Source: JAXMHQ01 sp046346665 (GTDB lineage Bacteria; Verrucomicrobiota; Verrucomicrobiia; Limisphaerales; JAXMHQ01). From it: a stretch of 64,000 nt of DNA. The position numbers and the translations under genes were made by a program. The stretch covers positions 62,001 through 126,000 of the forward strand of contig JAXMHQ010000003.1 in NCBI GenBank assembly GCA_046346665.1, in the 5' to 3' direction. The number at the start of each line of letters is the position of its first letter. Within the stretch, counting starts at the first letter, position 1. A model generated the notes under the pieces. It worked only from the letters and a program-made list of their open reading frames with translations, searched no databases and was not told the DNA's origin. Shown piece after piece: positions 18,818 through 27,423 of this stretch.

Positions 18818-18909
18818 GAGTTTAGGAGTTTGGGAGTTTAACAGTCCGGAGTTCTTGAGATTTAACACTCTCAAACTCTTAAACTCTTAAACTCTTAAAC
18901 TCCCAAACT
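18811..18909. repeat. Iterated GAGTTTAAG palindrome between convergent genes
   Basis: Left arm ~18811-18841 (AGTTTAAGAGTTTAGGAGTT...) and right arm ~18868-18909 (four AAACTCTT units then CCCAAACTT) are mutually complementary. It fills the 97-bp gap between uxaC (+) and the XylR-type gene (-), so it may also act as a bidirectional terminator. Confidence 0.8.
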
Positions 18910-18914
18910 TCACC

Positions 18915-20060
18915 TCACCTGACCACCGTGTCCCGGTATTGCTTTGGCGAGAGTCCGGTGGCTTGTTTGAACGCGACGCAGAAGCTGTTGGCGCTTTGGT
19001 AGCCGCACATGGTGGCGAGCACTTCGAGTTTGTGGTTGGATTCGCTGAGCAGGCGTTTGGCGCGTTCGATGCGGACGCGCTGGAGCTCCTGTCCGGGGGT
19101 GCGCCCGACATTTTCAAGGAAGGCCTTGTGCAATCCGCGGCGGGACATGGCGGCGACGCCGACGAGGTCCTTGACGCTGATCGGCTGGTCGGCGTGTTCC
19201 CAGATGAACCGGAGGCTGTTCGCGACGCCTTTGTGATTCACGGCGAGCAGGTCGCTGCTTTTGCGCGTGATGATTCCCGTCGCCGGGACGCGGATGGGTT
19301 TCTCCGGCGCGCGCTTCCCGTTCATCAGATCCTCCAGCAGCGCCGCGCCGGTGTAACCGAGCGTTTCCAGGTTCGTTTCCACGCTGGAGATCGGCGTGAT
19401 CATCGCGTCGGGCGCCAGCAGGTAGTTTTCCGCGCCCACGATCGCGACCTGCTCGGGGACGTTTAATCCGGCGCGTTCGCATGCTTCGAGCACCTCCAGC
19501 GCGTGCTCGTCGTTCGCCGCAAACACCGCCAGCGGCTTCGGCATCGGCTTGAGCTGGCTGATCAGCCATTTCCGTTTCCGATTCCACTGCTCCCGGTCCG
19601 TGCGGTAGTCGGGCGAGTTATGCCATTTCAACCAGACGCATTCGTTGCCGGACCGCTTGATGGCATCGAGAAATCCCTGGCCGCGCTCCTCGTAGGACCA
19701 GTTGTCGGTGTCGCTGTAATACAGGAAATGGCGGAAGCCGCGCGCGAGGAAATGTTCGGCGACGAGCTGGGCGGACTGGGCGTGGTCCTCCAGGACGCGG
19801 GGAAATTTCAGTTGCGGCCGGCGCCAGCTGAAATCGACGGTGGGTTTCCGGGCGTGCACGACGAATTCGGCGAGATCGTCGCCGGCGCCGAGCCACGCGA
19901 GGATGCCGTGTCCTTCCCAGCCCCAGGGAATGACTTTTTCGCGGGTCAAATTGGCGGAGAGATGCCAGTTGTGTTCCTGGGCGAATTTTTCGATGCCGCG
20001 GTGAAGACGGTAATCGTACCAGCCGAGAGCGATGAGGACACGCTTCTGTTTGTTGCGCAT
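18915..20060 (-). CDS. XylR-type AraC regulator with LacI-like sugar-sensing domain
   Basis: 381 residues from ATG 20060 (alternatives at 20075 and 20099 add 5 and 13 residues). Residues ~8-265 have the periplasmic-binding/LacI fold without a LacI DNA-binding head: RVLIALGWYDYRLHRGIEKF, GILAWLGAGDDLAEF, RGFRHFLYYSDTDNWSYEERGQGF, AVFAANDEHALEVLEACERAGLNVPEQVAIVG. Residues ~285-380 are the AraC HTH pair (DLVGVAAMSRRGLHKAF and VLATMCGYQSANSFCVAFKQATG). This architecture is the standard local regulator of verrucomicrobial and Bacteroidota-like sugar loci. Convergent to uxaEC; it most likely responds to a uronate or pectin-derived sugar. Confidence 0.9.
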   Translation of the reverse strand: MRNKQKRVLIALGWYDYRLHRGIEKFAQEHNWHLSANLTREKVIPWGWEGHGILAWLGAGDDLAEFVVHARKPTVDFSWRRPQLKFPRVLEDHAQSAQLVAEHFLARGFRHFLYYSDTDNWSYEERGQGFLDAIKRSGNECVWLKWHNSPDYRTDREQWNRKRKWLISQLKPMPKPLAVFAANDEHALEVLEACERAGLNVPEQVAIVGAENYLLAPDAMITPISSVETNLETLGYTGAALLEDLMNGKRAPEKPIRVPATGIITRKSSDLLAVNHKGVANSLRFIWEHADQPISVKDLVGVAAMSRRGLHKAFLENVGRTPGQELQRVRIERAKRLLSESNHKLEVLATMCGYQSANSFCVAFKQATGLSPKQYRDTVVR

Positions 20061-20463
20061 GGTGAACAACACCATGATCGGAACGCGCGCCGCTTTCAAT
20101 GGGATAATTACCGGAACGCGCGCATCCGTAATCGGGCGGATTCCGTTCGCGGCAAACGGGACCGTGCGGGCGCGAACCGGAATTCCCTGGAGTTAAACGC
20201 CTTGCACCCGGATGAAACCCTCCCTGACCGGATGATGCCGTTTTTGCGGGGTTTGCTATTCTGCTTGAAACGTCACCCGGGTGCTCAAATTTCAAATAGG
20301 TTTGCAACGAAAGGGGGCTGACTCCGCGATTGAAACTGTGGTAAGGAATAGGACGCCCAAAGCATTACGCTATGAAATTACTGGTTGTCCACTTGAACCC
20401 GGTACGAGTCCCGGGGCGCATTGAAAGTGGCAGCCGGCTTCAGCCAACCCCCCAACAGTCCGT
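20061..20463. other. 403-bp divergent gap
   Basis: Lies between the XylR-type gene (-) and the secreted protein (+), with no gene recognised. GC falls in the middle (TTTTTGCGGGGTTTGCTATT, CAAATTTCAAATAGG), so promoters for both directions plausibly sit here. I cannot define an operator from one copy. Confidence 0.45.
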
Positions 20464-21567
20464 ATGAAACAACTGAAACGAATCCTCGTCACGAGCCTCG
20501 CATCCGTCGTGATGGCCCTGAGCAGCCATGCCACCATTATTCTGGACGACACCTTTGCGGATGGCACCCGGACGAACATGAATCTGCCCACCCAGTCGCC
20601 CTGGGCGGTCAATTCGTCGAACACAAACACCACCATTTGGGCTTATCCGAACCTGATGGTGCTCTCGAATTACAGCGGCAACAACCGCGTGTTCTGGACT
20701 TATTTCACCAGCAATTCGCCCGCTTTCGAACCGCTCACCAACGGCTACCCGGTCCAGGTTGCGACCAACCAGCAGATCCGCGTGCTATTCAAATTCGTGC
20801 CGATCAACGTGGTGGCGGTCGGCCCCCAGAGCCTCCGGTTCGGGCTGTTGAGCTACGAATCCAACACCGTCGGCCGCGTGTTCGGCGACACGAATTACAT
20901 CAGCTCGAGCGGCCTGGGTGTGACCGGCTACCGAGCCGACATCTACATGATGCAAACCTTCACGAATGATTCGCCGCTCGGCCTGCGCGTGCGCACGAAC
21001 ATCTTCGGCGATCCCGATCCGCTCGGCAAAGCGGCCACCTGGTTCTCGCTCGGCTCCGGCCCGGGCGCCGGCAGCGGCCTGTCCAATGCACCCGCCTTCC
21101 AAAGCGGCAGCAACTATGTCTTCGACCTGCTCGTCCAGGTCTATGACGGCTCCAACATCGTCACCGGCGCCTTCTACGGCAGCGGCCTCGCCGTCACCAA
21201 CGTCCAAGTCGACACCACCGGCCTGTGCCCGAACAGCTTCGATTGCCTGATGATCCGCGACAATCGCTCCACCGAAACCTGCGACCTCATCAATGTCTCG
21301 GAGGTGAAAGTCGAAGTCACGGCCATCGGCGGACCGGTCGTCACCACGCCGTTCCCGATTACCAGCGCCCAGTTCCTGACCTCGGACAGCCTGAAGATCA
21401 CCTGGACGTCGCTCGACGGCGCGAGTTACCAGGTTCTTTCCGCCTCGGCGCTCACCGGCCCATGGACCACCAATGCCACCGTGATCGGCACCGGGACCTC
21501 CACCTCCTATACCAACAGCGGCAACGCCGGGGTGACCAGCAAGTTCTTCCGCGTCATCTCGCCGTAA
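20464..21567 (+). CDS. Secreted protein with C-terminal W...FFR module, function unknown
   Basis: 367 residues with a signal peptide (RILVTSLASVVMALSSHA). The middle is rich in Asn, Thr, Ser and aromatic residues, has an all-beta look (LDDTFADGTRTNMNLPTQ, NNRVFWTYF, LRFGLLSY) and could be a concanavalin-like jelly roll, but no catalytic motif is visible. The last ~60 residues (GASYQVLSASALTGPWTT ... FFRVISP) match the C-terminal module of three other large secreted proteins in this window. I do not recognise the family. Position beside the regulator suggests a role in carbohydrate binding, which is inference only. Confidence 0.7.
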   Translation: MKQLKRILVTSLASVVMALSSHATIILDDTFADGTRTNMNLPTQSPWAVNSSNTNTTIWAYPNLMVLSNYSGNNRVFWTYFTSNSPAFEPLTNGYPVQVATNQQIRVLFKFVPINVVAVGPQSLRFGLLSYESNTVGRVFGDTNYISSSGLGVTGYRADIYMMQTFTNDSPLGLRVRTNIFGDPDPLGKAATWFSLGSGPGAGSGLSNAPAFQSGSNYVFDLLVQVYDGSNIVTGAFYGSGLAVTNVQVDTTGLCPNSFDCLMIRDNRSTETCDLINVSEVKVEVTAIGGPVVTTPFPITSAQFLTSDSLKITWTSLDGASYQVLSASALTGPWTTNATVIGTGTSTSYTNSGNAGVTSKFFRVISP

Positions 21568-21637
21568 TCGGTCCTTCGAGATATTCGGGTTCATCGCCCC
21601 GGTTGCTCCCCAGCAGCCGGGGCGCCTTGCTTTGAAG

Positions 21638-21796
21638 GCGGGGCGCGACTCCGTCGAGCCCTGACTGGGGCCGTGAGGATTTTTGGATAAATGGATATTT
21701 GGATTATTGGTTGGCTCCGCGCGACAGTCCCACCATAAATCCAGAAATCCATTGATCCAACAATCCATTCTCGAGGGCCCGAATCTCGCCCCACCC
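21638..21796. repeat. Composite palindromic element, copy 1 (degenerate right arm)
   Basis: Left arm 21638-21662 (GGGGCGCGACTCCGTCGAG core); inner iterated units GGATTTTT-GGATAAAT-GGATATTT-GGATTATT; centre CGCGCGACAGTC; inner right units CCAACAATCCATT; degenerate right arm ~21774-21796 ending TCTCGCCCCACC. Same plan as 45881-46044 and 53818-53983. It lies between convergent genes. Confidence 0.75.
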
Positions 21797-21801
21797 CGCC
21801 G

Positions 21802-24327
21802 TTACCAGGGCTCCGCAACCACCACCGTCTGCGTCCGCTCCGGCGCCCCCGCCGGGAACCGGACCGCCGCGCCGTCGGGCCAGCGCGCCTCAAGGTAATA
21901 CTCACATCCGCCCGGCTGAATCGCCGTTCCCGGCATCACCGCTGAATAACCCCGCCGGCCCAGGGTTTTCATCGGCACGGCCTTGAATTCCGAGCCGCCC
22001 AGCACGCGCCAGCGCAACGTGACTTCGCCGGGCGCGGTCCCCGACAACACCCAGGCCCGGATTTCCGCCGGTTCGTTCCGGCTGAATGAACCCCGCACCG
22101 TCGGCACCACCAGGCGCGGCGATCCCCGGTAAACTCGCGGCAAAACCGCATCCGCCGGCAACGGTTCGCCTAACATTTCCTCCAGTTCCTTCCCCGGCTT
22201 CTCCAACAGGTCGGGAAAATTGTGTTCCTCCCAGTTCGCCACAGTGCCGAGTTCGCCCGGATTGCCGACCGTCGACAACAGCAGCAGGTACATCGATTCC
22301 GTCCGGGCCACCAGCTCGCGCCGCAACGGGAGCGCCCGTTCGCGCGCGATCCGCGCACGATCCCCCGGTGTGGCCGCGCTTTTCGCTTCAACCAGCGCGT
22401 TGGTGAACCGCGCCCAAATGCACCGCACCTGCGCCGTTTCCCGCATGGATTGAAACTGGTGCAGCCACCACTCAAACCGTTCCCGATTCCCGGCGCCCCG
22501 CACCTTGGCGTCCAGTGCGCCGAATTCTTCCACGAATCCATACCGCGGCGCCACCTGTTCCCAGGGCGCCGGGTCGGGCCGGATGCCGCCCGGGCCATCC
22601 ACCCACTCCACCGGCCGCGGCAAATGACCGTCCATGCGCGCAAAAATCGCCGCCGCCGCCGGGCCAGCCGCCGGCCCGAATTCATGCGACGCCCAGTCCG
22701 CGTAGAAATCCGACACCGCCGGAAAATGGAACGCCGCTTCCGAATCCGGCTGGTAACTCGCCGCCCACGGTTCCTGGTTCCACGCGGCCTGGGACAGCGC
22801 TGCGACGGCCGGCCCCAGCACGCGCGTGCGCCAGTGAATTCCAAACAGCCCTTCGCACCCGTAACGCTTCGCATCGAGCGCATCCCGCCGCATCCGGCCC
22901 GCCCACAACTCCGGCGCCGTCAATCCCCCGTCGTCCTCGAGCCAAGGAATTGCCCATTTTGCGCGCCCCTCAACCCGGCTGAACCCCGGTTCGAGCGGCG
23001 TCTTCCCGACTTCCCGGTTGATGCAACTCATCGCCACATTCTTCGGCAGGATCCGGTCAAACATCGCCCGGTCGCCCTGCGGCCCGAGCACCCAGCCGCA
23101 CGTGGCCAGTTCGAATCCCGGCTGGACCCGGTGCCACGCCGCGATTGCCGCCGCGAGATCGTTTGTCGTTTCCGCCACGCGTTCCGCCTTGCTCCCGTCC
23201 CACGTCCACCCTTCCGGCGTCCAGAACCAGTAGTAATCCACCGGGTACGTCTGCTGGATTCGCCGGAAAATTCCCGCATAAATGTCTTCCAGGACGGTAC
23301 GATTCGTAAGGTTAAACCCCTGCTTCTCCAGCCGTTCGCGCAGTTGCCGCGGCAGCGTCAGCGGCGTCTCGGTCCCCACGCAGGTCTGGATGCCCAGCCG
23401 GTGCGCCGCCCGAAACACTGCGCCTAACAACAACCCCGTCCGCTCAAACAGCAGATTGCAGCCCGCCGGATCCGCCGGCTGCGGCATCAGCCCCGCCATT
23501 GTCTCCGGCCCGTAATCGTCGCGCGGAAACAACCCATCCGCCCCGCAGGAAAATGTCCCGGTCCGCTTCGGAGTGTAGCCCCAGTTCCCGCGCAGCGTGT
23601 TTGCGTAGCTCGACGGATAACTCGCCTTCACCCGCGCCCCGTCCCCGATTTCCGAAGGCGGCCCGATCCATACCGTCGGCTCGGCGTTCGGTCCGCCTTC
23701 CGGGTAGGTGTGCAGCCCGATGAAATTCATCCGCAGCTTCGGCAATTGAGCCAGGATCGCGAGGTAATCGTCACGATTCCACCAGTCGGGTCCTTCGGGA
23801 AAATCGTGGAACGGCTGGATGCCTCGCAGACGGAACAGCGGCGCGGCGCTCTCGTTAACCACCGGCATTGCCGTGAGCTGCTCGTCGGGCGCCACGTCGC
23901 CGTGCAGATAAAATCTCATCCCGAGGCACTCCGCGAAGCGGTAAGCCGCATACAATGTCCCCGCATCACTGCCGCCCGCCAACAGCCAAACCCGGTTCGT
24001 TCCATCGCCAACGGTCGACAAACGATAATCCTCCGAGCCCAAACCCGCGAGCTGAGCCGTGCCGACCACCGCGGTTGCGAGATCCCGATCCTTGCGGGCG
24101 ACCAGAATCGCCGGGCCCGCCGCCGGCACCCGGTCAACCGCCCGGATCGGCAGCAACTCGCCGGTCCGGACATAGTAATATCGCCGCACTTCACGCGCGG
24201 CGAGCGTCTCCGACCATGAAGGTCGCGGGTCGGTCCAGATGGCCTTCGGTCCATCGATTGCCGAAACAGGAAATGAGAAGAAAACGGAAGCCAGGAGCGC
24301 CAGCGCAAGGATCCGGGAGCTGTTCAT
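21802..24327 (-). CDS. Large secreted glycosidase-like protein, family uncertain
   Basis: 841 residues from ATG 24327, chosen because it exposes a signal peptide (ILALALLASVFFSFPVSA). Residues ~30-170 resemble the zincin-like N-terminal domain of alpha-glucuronidase (GH67/GH115/GH20) proteins: AAREVRRYYYVRTGELLPI, TLYAAYRFAECLGMRFYLHG. A TIM-barrel-like region follows (LFRLRGIQPFHDFPEGPDWW, LPKLRMNFIGLHTYPEGG, DYYWFWTPEGWTWDGS, CEGLFGIHWRTRVLGPAV) with acidic residues in WTPEGW and EDDGG that could be catalytic. The last ~100 residues form a beta domain (PTVRGSFSRNEPAEIRAWVL). No exact family was matched. Its context among pectinases suggests an exo-acting enzyme on uronate- or rhamnose-containing side chains. 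Confidence 0.65.
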   Translation of the reverse strand: MNSSRILALALLASVFFSFPVSAIDGPKAIWTDPRPSWSETLAAREVRRYYYVRTGELLPIRAVDRVPAAGPAILVARKDRDLATAVVGTAQLAGLGSEDYRLSTVGDGTNRVWLLAGGSDAGTLYAAYRFAECLGMRFYLHGDVAPDEQLTAMPVVNESAAPLFRLRGIQPFHDFPEGPDWWNRDDYLAILAQLPKLRMNFIGLHTYPEGGPNAEPTVWIGPPSEIGDGARVKASYPSSYANTLRGNWGYTPKRTGTFSCGADGLFPRDDYGPETMAGLMPQPADPAGCNLLFERTGLLLGAVFRAAHRLGIQTCVGTETPLTLPRQLRERLEKQGFNLTNRTVLEDIYAGIFRRIQQTYPVDYYWFWTPEGWTWDGSKAERVAETTNDLAAAIAAWHRVQPGFELATCGWVLGPQGDRAMFDRILPKNVAMSCINREVGKTPLEPGFSRVEGRAKWAIPWLEDDGGLTAPELWAGRMRRDALDAKRYGCEGLFGIHWRTRVLGPAVAALSQAAWNQEPWAASYQPDSEAAFHFPAVSDFYADWASHEFGPAAGPAAAAIFARMDGHLPRPVEWVDGPGGIRPDPAPWEQVAPRYGFVEEFGALDAKVRGAGNRERFEWWLHQFQSMRETAQVRCIWARFTNALVEAKSAATPGDRARIARERALPLRRELVARTESMYLLLLSTVGNPGELGTVANWEEHNFPDLLEKPGKELEEMLGEPLPADAVLPRVYRGSPRLVVPTVRGSFSRNEPAEIRAWVLSGTAPGEVTLRWRVLGGSEFKAVPMKTLGRRGYSAVMPGTAIQPGGCEYYLEARWPDGAAVRFPAGAPERTQTVVVAEPW

Positions 24328-24366
24328 GCCAGATTGAGGCTGATTTTCCGCCTGCTGGCAAGACTC

Positions 24367-24390
24367 GTAGCCTCGATCGTGAGATCGCGC
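24367..24390. repeat. GTAGCC REP hairpin, variant
   Basis: GTAGCCTCGATCGTGAGATC then GCGC: a degenerate copy of the GTAGCCGC...GCGG family. It is placed before the first GTAGGAG unit and is repeated in better form at 24488-24511 before the second. Confidence 0.65.
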
Positions 24391-24398
24391 CTCCCTCA

Positions 24399-24599
24399 GT
24401 AGGAGACGAGGTAACGAGTCTCCATCATATTCCCCCTCCAAACCTTTGTCAGAGTCTCCTCACGTCGACTCCTACCTGGCCTGCCCCGTAGCCGCGATCG
24501 TGAGGTCGCGGTCCCCCCGCCCGTAGGAGACGAGGTAACGAGTCTCCATCATATTCCCCAGCCAACCCTTTGTCAGAGTCTCCTGACGTCGATTCCTAC
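24399..24599. repeat. Tandem pair of 77-bp GTAGGAG elements with an intervening GTAGCC REP
   Basis: 24399-24475 and 24523-24599 are near-identical 77-bp units starting GTAGGAGACGAGGTAACGAG and ending CTCCTAC or TTCCTAC. Each has roughly inverted ends, so each is itself a hairpin pair. With the GTAGCC REPs at 24367 and 24488 the repeating period is ~124 bp. It lies in the divergent gap before the epimerase. Confidence 0.8.
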
Positions 24600-24683
24600 A
24601 TGTCTGCCTCCGGTGTCCCTAATGACTTCGATTCGACAAAAACCGTTGTCTCCCCCACCCGCCCGATTACACTCCCCGGCAAT

Positions 24684-25895
24684 ATGAATTCGGCCGAACT
24701 CAAGAATTTCTCCGACCGCGTCCACCAGCAATTGTTCGATCACCTGATGCCCTTTTGGACCGGCCCGGCCCTCGACCGTGAAAAAGGCGGATGGATGGCC
24801 TGTCTTTCCAACGACCTGAAACCTGATCGCACCCAGCCGAAGGGCCTGATTGTGAACAGCCGGTTGTTGTGGGCCTTTTCCGCCGTGCACCGGGCGAAGC
24901 CGGATCCGCTGTTCCGGCAGATGGCTGAACGCGCGCTGGATTTCGTCGTGAACCGCTTTTGGGATTCGCAGCACGGCGGGGCATTCTGGCGCCTCGACGA
25001 CAACGGAACCGTCCTGGACGATTCCAAGAAAATCTACGGCCAGGCGTTTTACATTTACGCGCTCACGGAATTTTACCTGGCGTTCGGCGCCGCTGCCGCG
25101 CTGGACCGCGCCCGTGCGCTGTTCGAACTGATCGAGAAGCACGCGCACGACGATCGCCACGGCGGCTACTGGGAAGTCCGGCGCCGCGATTGGTCCGAGG
25201 CCGGCTCCGAAGCCCGGCTCAGCGACAAGGACATGAACGAGCCGAAGTCCATGAACAATCACCTCCACGTCCTTGAAGCCTACACGAATCTTTACCGGGC
25301 CTGGAAGGAACCGCGCGTCGAAAAAAGGCTGCGCGAACTGATCGCCCTGTTCCTCGACCGCATCCTCGATCCCCGCACGCTGCACCTGCACCATTTCTTC
25401 GGTGACGAATGGCAGGTGCGGTCGGACACCTACACCTTCGGCCACGACATCGAGGCGACCTGGCTGCTGTGCGAAGCGGCCGAGGTGCTCGGCGACGCGG
25501 GCGTGCTGAAGTCCGTGCGCGACACCGCCCTGAAAATGGCCGGGGTCACCCTGCGCGAAGGCATCCAGCCCGACGGCGCGCTCATCTACGAAGGCAAGGG
25601 CGGCGGCGTCATCGATCCCGGCAAGGAATGCTGGCCCCAGGCCGAGGCCGTCATCGGGTTCGTCAATGCCTATCAATTATCAGGCAACCCGCTTCACCTG
25701 CAAACCGCCCGGCGCACCTACGATTTCATCGAAAGCCATCTCATGGACCGGGTGCACGGGGAATGGTTCTGGCGAATCAACCCCGACGGCAAACCGGATC
25801 CGAAGCTGCCGAAAGTCAGCGAATGGAAAGGCCCCTACCATGGATCCCGCATGTGTCTCGAAACGCTTCATCGGCTGCACCGGTTGGCGCGCTAA
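24684..25895 (+). CDS. AGE-family 2-epimerase (cellobiose/mannobiose 2-epimerase-like)
   Basis: 403 residues from ATG 24684; upstream in-frame ATGs (24570, 24600) lie in or at the edge of the GTAGGAG repeat and are rejected. (alpha/alpha)6-barrel motifs of the N-acylglucosamine/cellobiose 2-epimerase family are clear: GGWMACLSNDL, SRLLWAFSAVHR, KIYGQAFYIYALTEFYLAF, GGYWEVRRRDWSE, KSMNNHLHVLEAYTNLYRAW (His), TYTFGHDIEATWLLCEAAE (His) and ECWPQAEAVIGFVNAY, GEWFWRINPDG. It epimerises C2 of an aldose or reducing-end glucose/mannose unit in the cytoplasm; the exact sugar cannot be read. It overlaps the start of the next GH28 gene. Confidence 0.88.
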   Translation: MNSAELKNFSDRVHQQLFDHLMPFWTGPALDREKGGWMACLSNDLKPDRTQPKGLIVNSRLLWAFSAVHRAKPDPLFRQMAERALDFVVNRFWDSQHGGAFWRLDDNGTVLDDSKKIYGQAFYIYALTEFYLAFGAAAALDRARALFELIEKHAHDDRHGGYWEVRRRDWSEAGSEARLSDKDMNEPKSMNNHLHVLEAYTNLYRAWKEPRVEKRLRELIALFLDRILDPRTLHLHHFFGDEWQVRSDTYTFGHDIEATWLLCEAAEVLGDAGVLKSVRDTALKMAGVTLREGIQPDGALIYEGKGGGVIDPGKECWPQAEAVIGFVNAYQLSGNPLHLQTARRTYDFIESHLMDRVHGEWFWRINPDGKPDPKLPKVSEWKGPYHGSRMCLETLHRLHRLAR

Positions 25896-27309
25896 GCCGG
25901 CCGCCCTCGCTGTCCTCGCCTGGCTCGGCGTTGTTCTGGCCGCGCCGGGTACGGTGTTCAATGTGCTCGACTACGGCGCGCGCGGGGACGGCACAAACAA
26001 CGACACCGCCGCCGTGCAAAAAGCCGTCGACGCCTGCATCGCCGCCGGCGGGGGCCAGGTTGTTCTTCCTTCGGGCAGGGTTTTCCTCACCGGCGCGATC
26101 GCGCTGGGCAGTGGCGTCGATTTTCACCTGGAAACCGGCGCCGTGTTGAAAGGCAGCCCGCGCTGGCGCGATTACGGCCGGCCCGGGGCGTTGTTGTTCG
26201 CGAAGGACGCGAACGGCCTGTCACTCACGGGCGGCGGCATCATCGACGGCAACGACCGCGCCGTCTGGCAGGCGCTGGCGGACGAGGAAGCCGGCGGAAA
26301 CGTGGAGAAATCGGACTGGTGGCCCCAGGCGTTCACGGGCGACTGGTGGCCTTTTGGCAAACGGCCCGAGGATCCCCAGGTCGGCGGCGGACGGCCGCGC
26401 ATGATCGTCCTGGTCGGCTGCACCCGCGTCACCTTCCGCGATGTCACCCTGAAAAATGCCCCGAGCTGGACCGTCCACCTCGTCGGCTGCACCGATGTCG
26501 CCATCGACGCGCTCCGCATCCGCAACGCCTGGGACGTCGCGAACAACGACGGCATCGACATCGATCACTGCCGCGACGTGCGCATCACCGGCTGCCTGAT
26601 CGAGGCGGCGGACGACACCATCGTCATCAAGTGCACGCCGAATTTCGCGTCGTACGGCGTGTCGGAGCGCATCACGGTCACCGGCTGCGTTCTCGCGTCG
26701 CGGAGCTGCGCGTTGAAAGTCGACGAGGTCTACACCCCGCCCGGCGCGCGCGACATCGTTTTCGCCGATTGCATCGTCTCCCGCAGCAACCGCGGCCTGG
26801 TGATCCAAAGCCGGGACGAAGGCGACATCGAGAATGTGGTGTTCGCCAACATTCTCGTCGAAACCTCCTTCTCGCCTCACAAATGGTGGGGCGCCGCCGA
26901 GCCGGTGCATATCAGCCATTTCCCCCGCTCCGCCGCCACCCGGCTCGGCCATGTGCGCAATATCCGGTTCAGCAACATTTCCTGCCGGGGCGAAAACGGA
27001 ATCTTCCTCCAGGGCTGGACGAATCGGCCCCTGGAAAACATCTCGCTCGATCATGTCCGGGTCGAGTTGTTCAAGAAGTCCGAGGTAGCCGGTGGATTTT
27101 ACGATCTCCGGCCCGAGGGCGTGTTCAAGGGAATATTCACCGCGCCGCTCGCCGGCATTTACGCCCACGACATCGACGGCCTGGCGCTCGATCACGTCAC
27201 GGTGGCCTGGGGCTCGCCGCTGGACGCCACGTATGGTGAATCGCTGGACCTGTCGAACGTGCAGAACCTCACGCAAACCGCCGTCCAACTGCCAACGCGG
27301 CAACGCTGA
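25840..27309 (+). CDS. Divergent secreted GH28-like enzyme
   Basis: 489 residues. The start at ATG 25840 gives a 56-bp overlap with the epimerase gene, but no later start retains the signal peptide (RAKPAALAVLAWLGVVLAAPG). It opens as GH28 (FNVLDYGARGDGTNNDTAA) and has the beta-helix coils and motifs NNDGIDIDHC (~236) and ADDTIVIK (~257; GDD changed to ADD, keeping both Asp). The usual G-H-G is replaced by SRSCALKVDE and the R-I-K by LVIQSRDEGD. The catalytic acids are thus kept while the substrate-side motifs differ, suggesting activity on a non-homogalacturonan alpha-linkage such as rhamnogalacturonan or a side chain. Probably one transcript with the epimerase. Confidence 0.83.
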   Translation: MDPACVSKRFIGCTGWRAKPAALAVLAWLGVVLAAPGTVFNVLDYGARGDGTNNDTAAVQKAVDACIAAGGGQVVLPSGRVFLTGAIALGSGVDFHLETGAVLKGSPRWRDYGRPGALLFAKDANGLSLTGGGIIDGNDRAVWQALADEEAGGNVEKSDWWPQAFTGDWWPFGKRPEDPQVGGGRPRMIVLVGCTRVTFRDVTLKNAPSWTVHLVGCTDVAIDALRIRNAWDVANNDGIDIDHCRDVRITGCLIEAADDTIVIKCTPNFASYGVSERITVTGCVLASRSCALKVDEVYTPPGARDIVFADCIVSRSNRGLVIQSRDEGDIENVVFANILVETSFSPHKWWGAAEPVHISHFPRSAATRLGHVRNIRFSNISCRGENGIFLQGWTNRPLENISLDHVRVELFKKSEVAGGFYDLRPEGVFKGIFTAPLAGIYAHDIDGLALDHVTVAWGSPLDATYGESLDLSNVQNLTQTAVQLPTRQR

Positions 27310-27423
27310 CACATTCCGCACTCCGCACTCCGCATTCCGCACTCAATTGGCTGGCCTTCCGCCGGTGAATGGTTTATTACCCCGAGCCATGGCCGCTTCG
27401 AGCATGATCGAACATTATCGCGC

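Noticed and set aside
14571..18909. CRISPR arrays in the GAGTTTAAG and GTCGAGG runs
   Set aside because: Units are 7-10 bp without spacers, and arms are inverted rather than direct. No cas genes.
21802..24327. Assignment to GH115 or GH67
   Set aside because: The N-terminal domain is similar, but the expected active-site wording of those families was not found.
24570..24683. Upstream start for the AGE-family epimerase
   Set aside because: Would translate the GTAGGAG repeat; the family's N-terminus begins at MNSAELKNF, ATG 24684.
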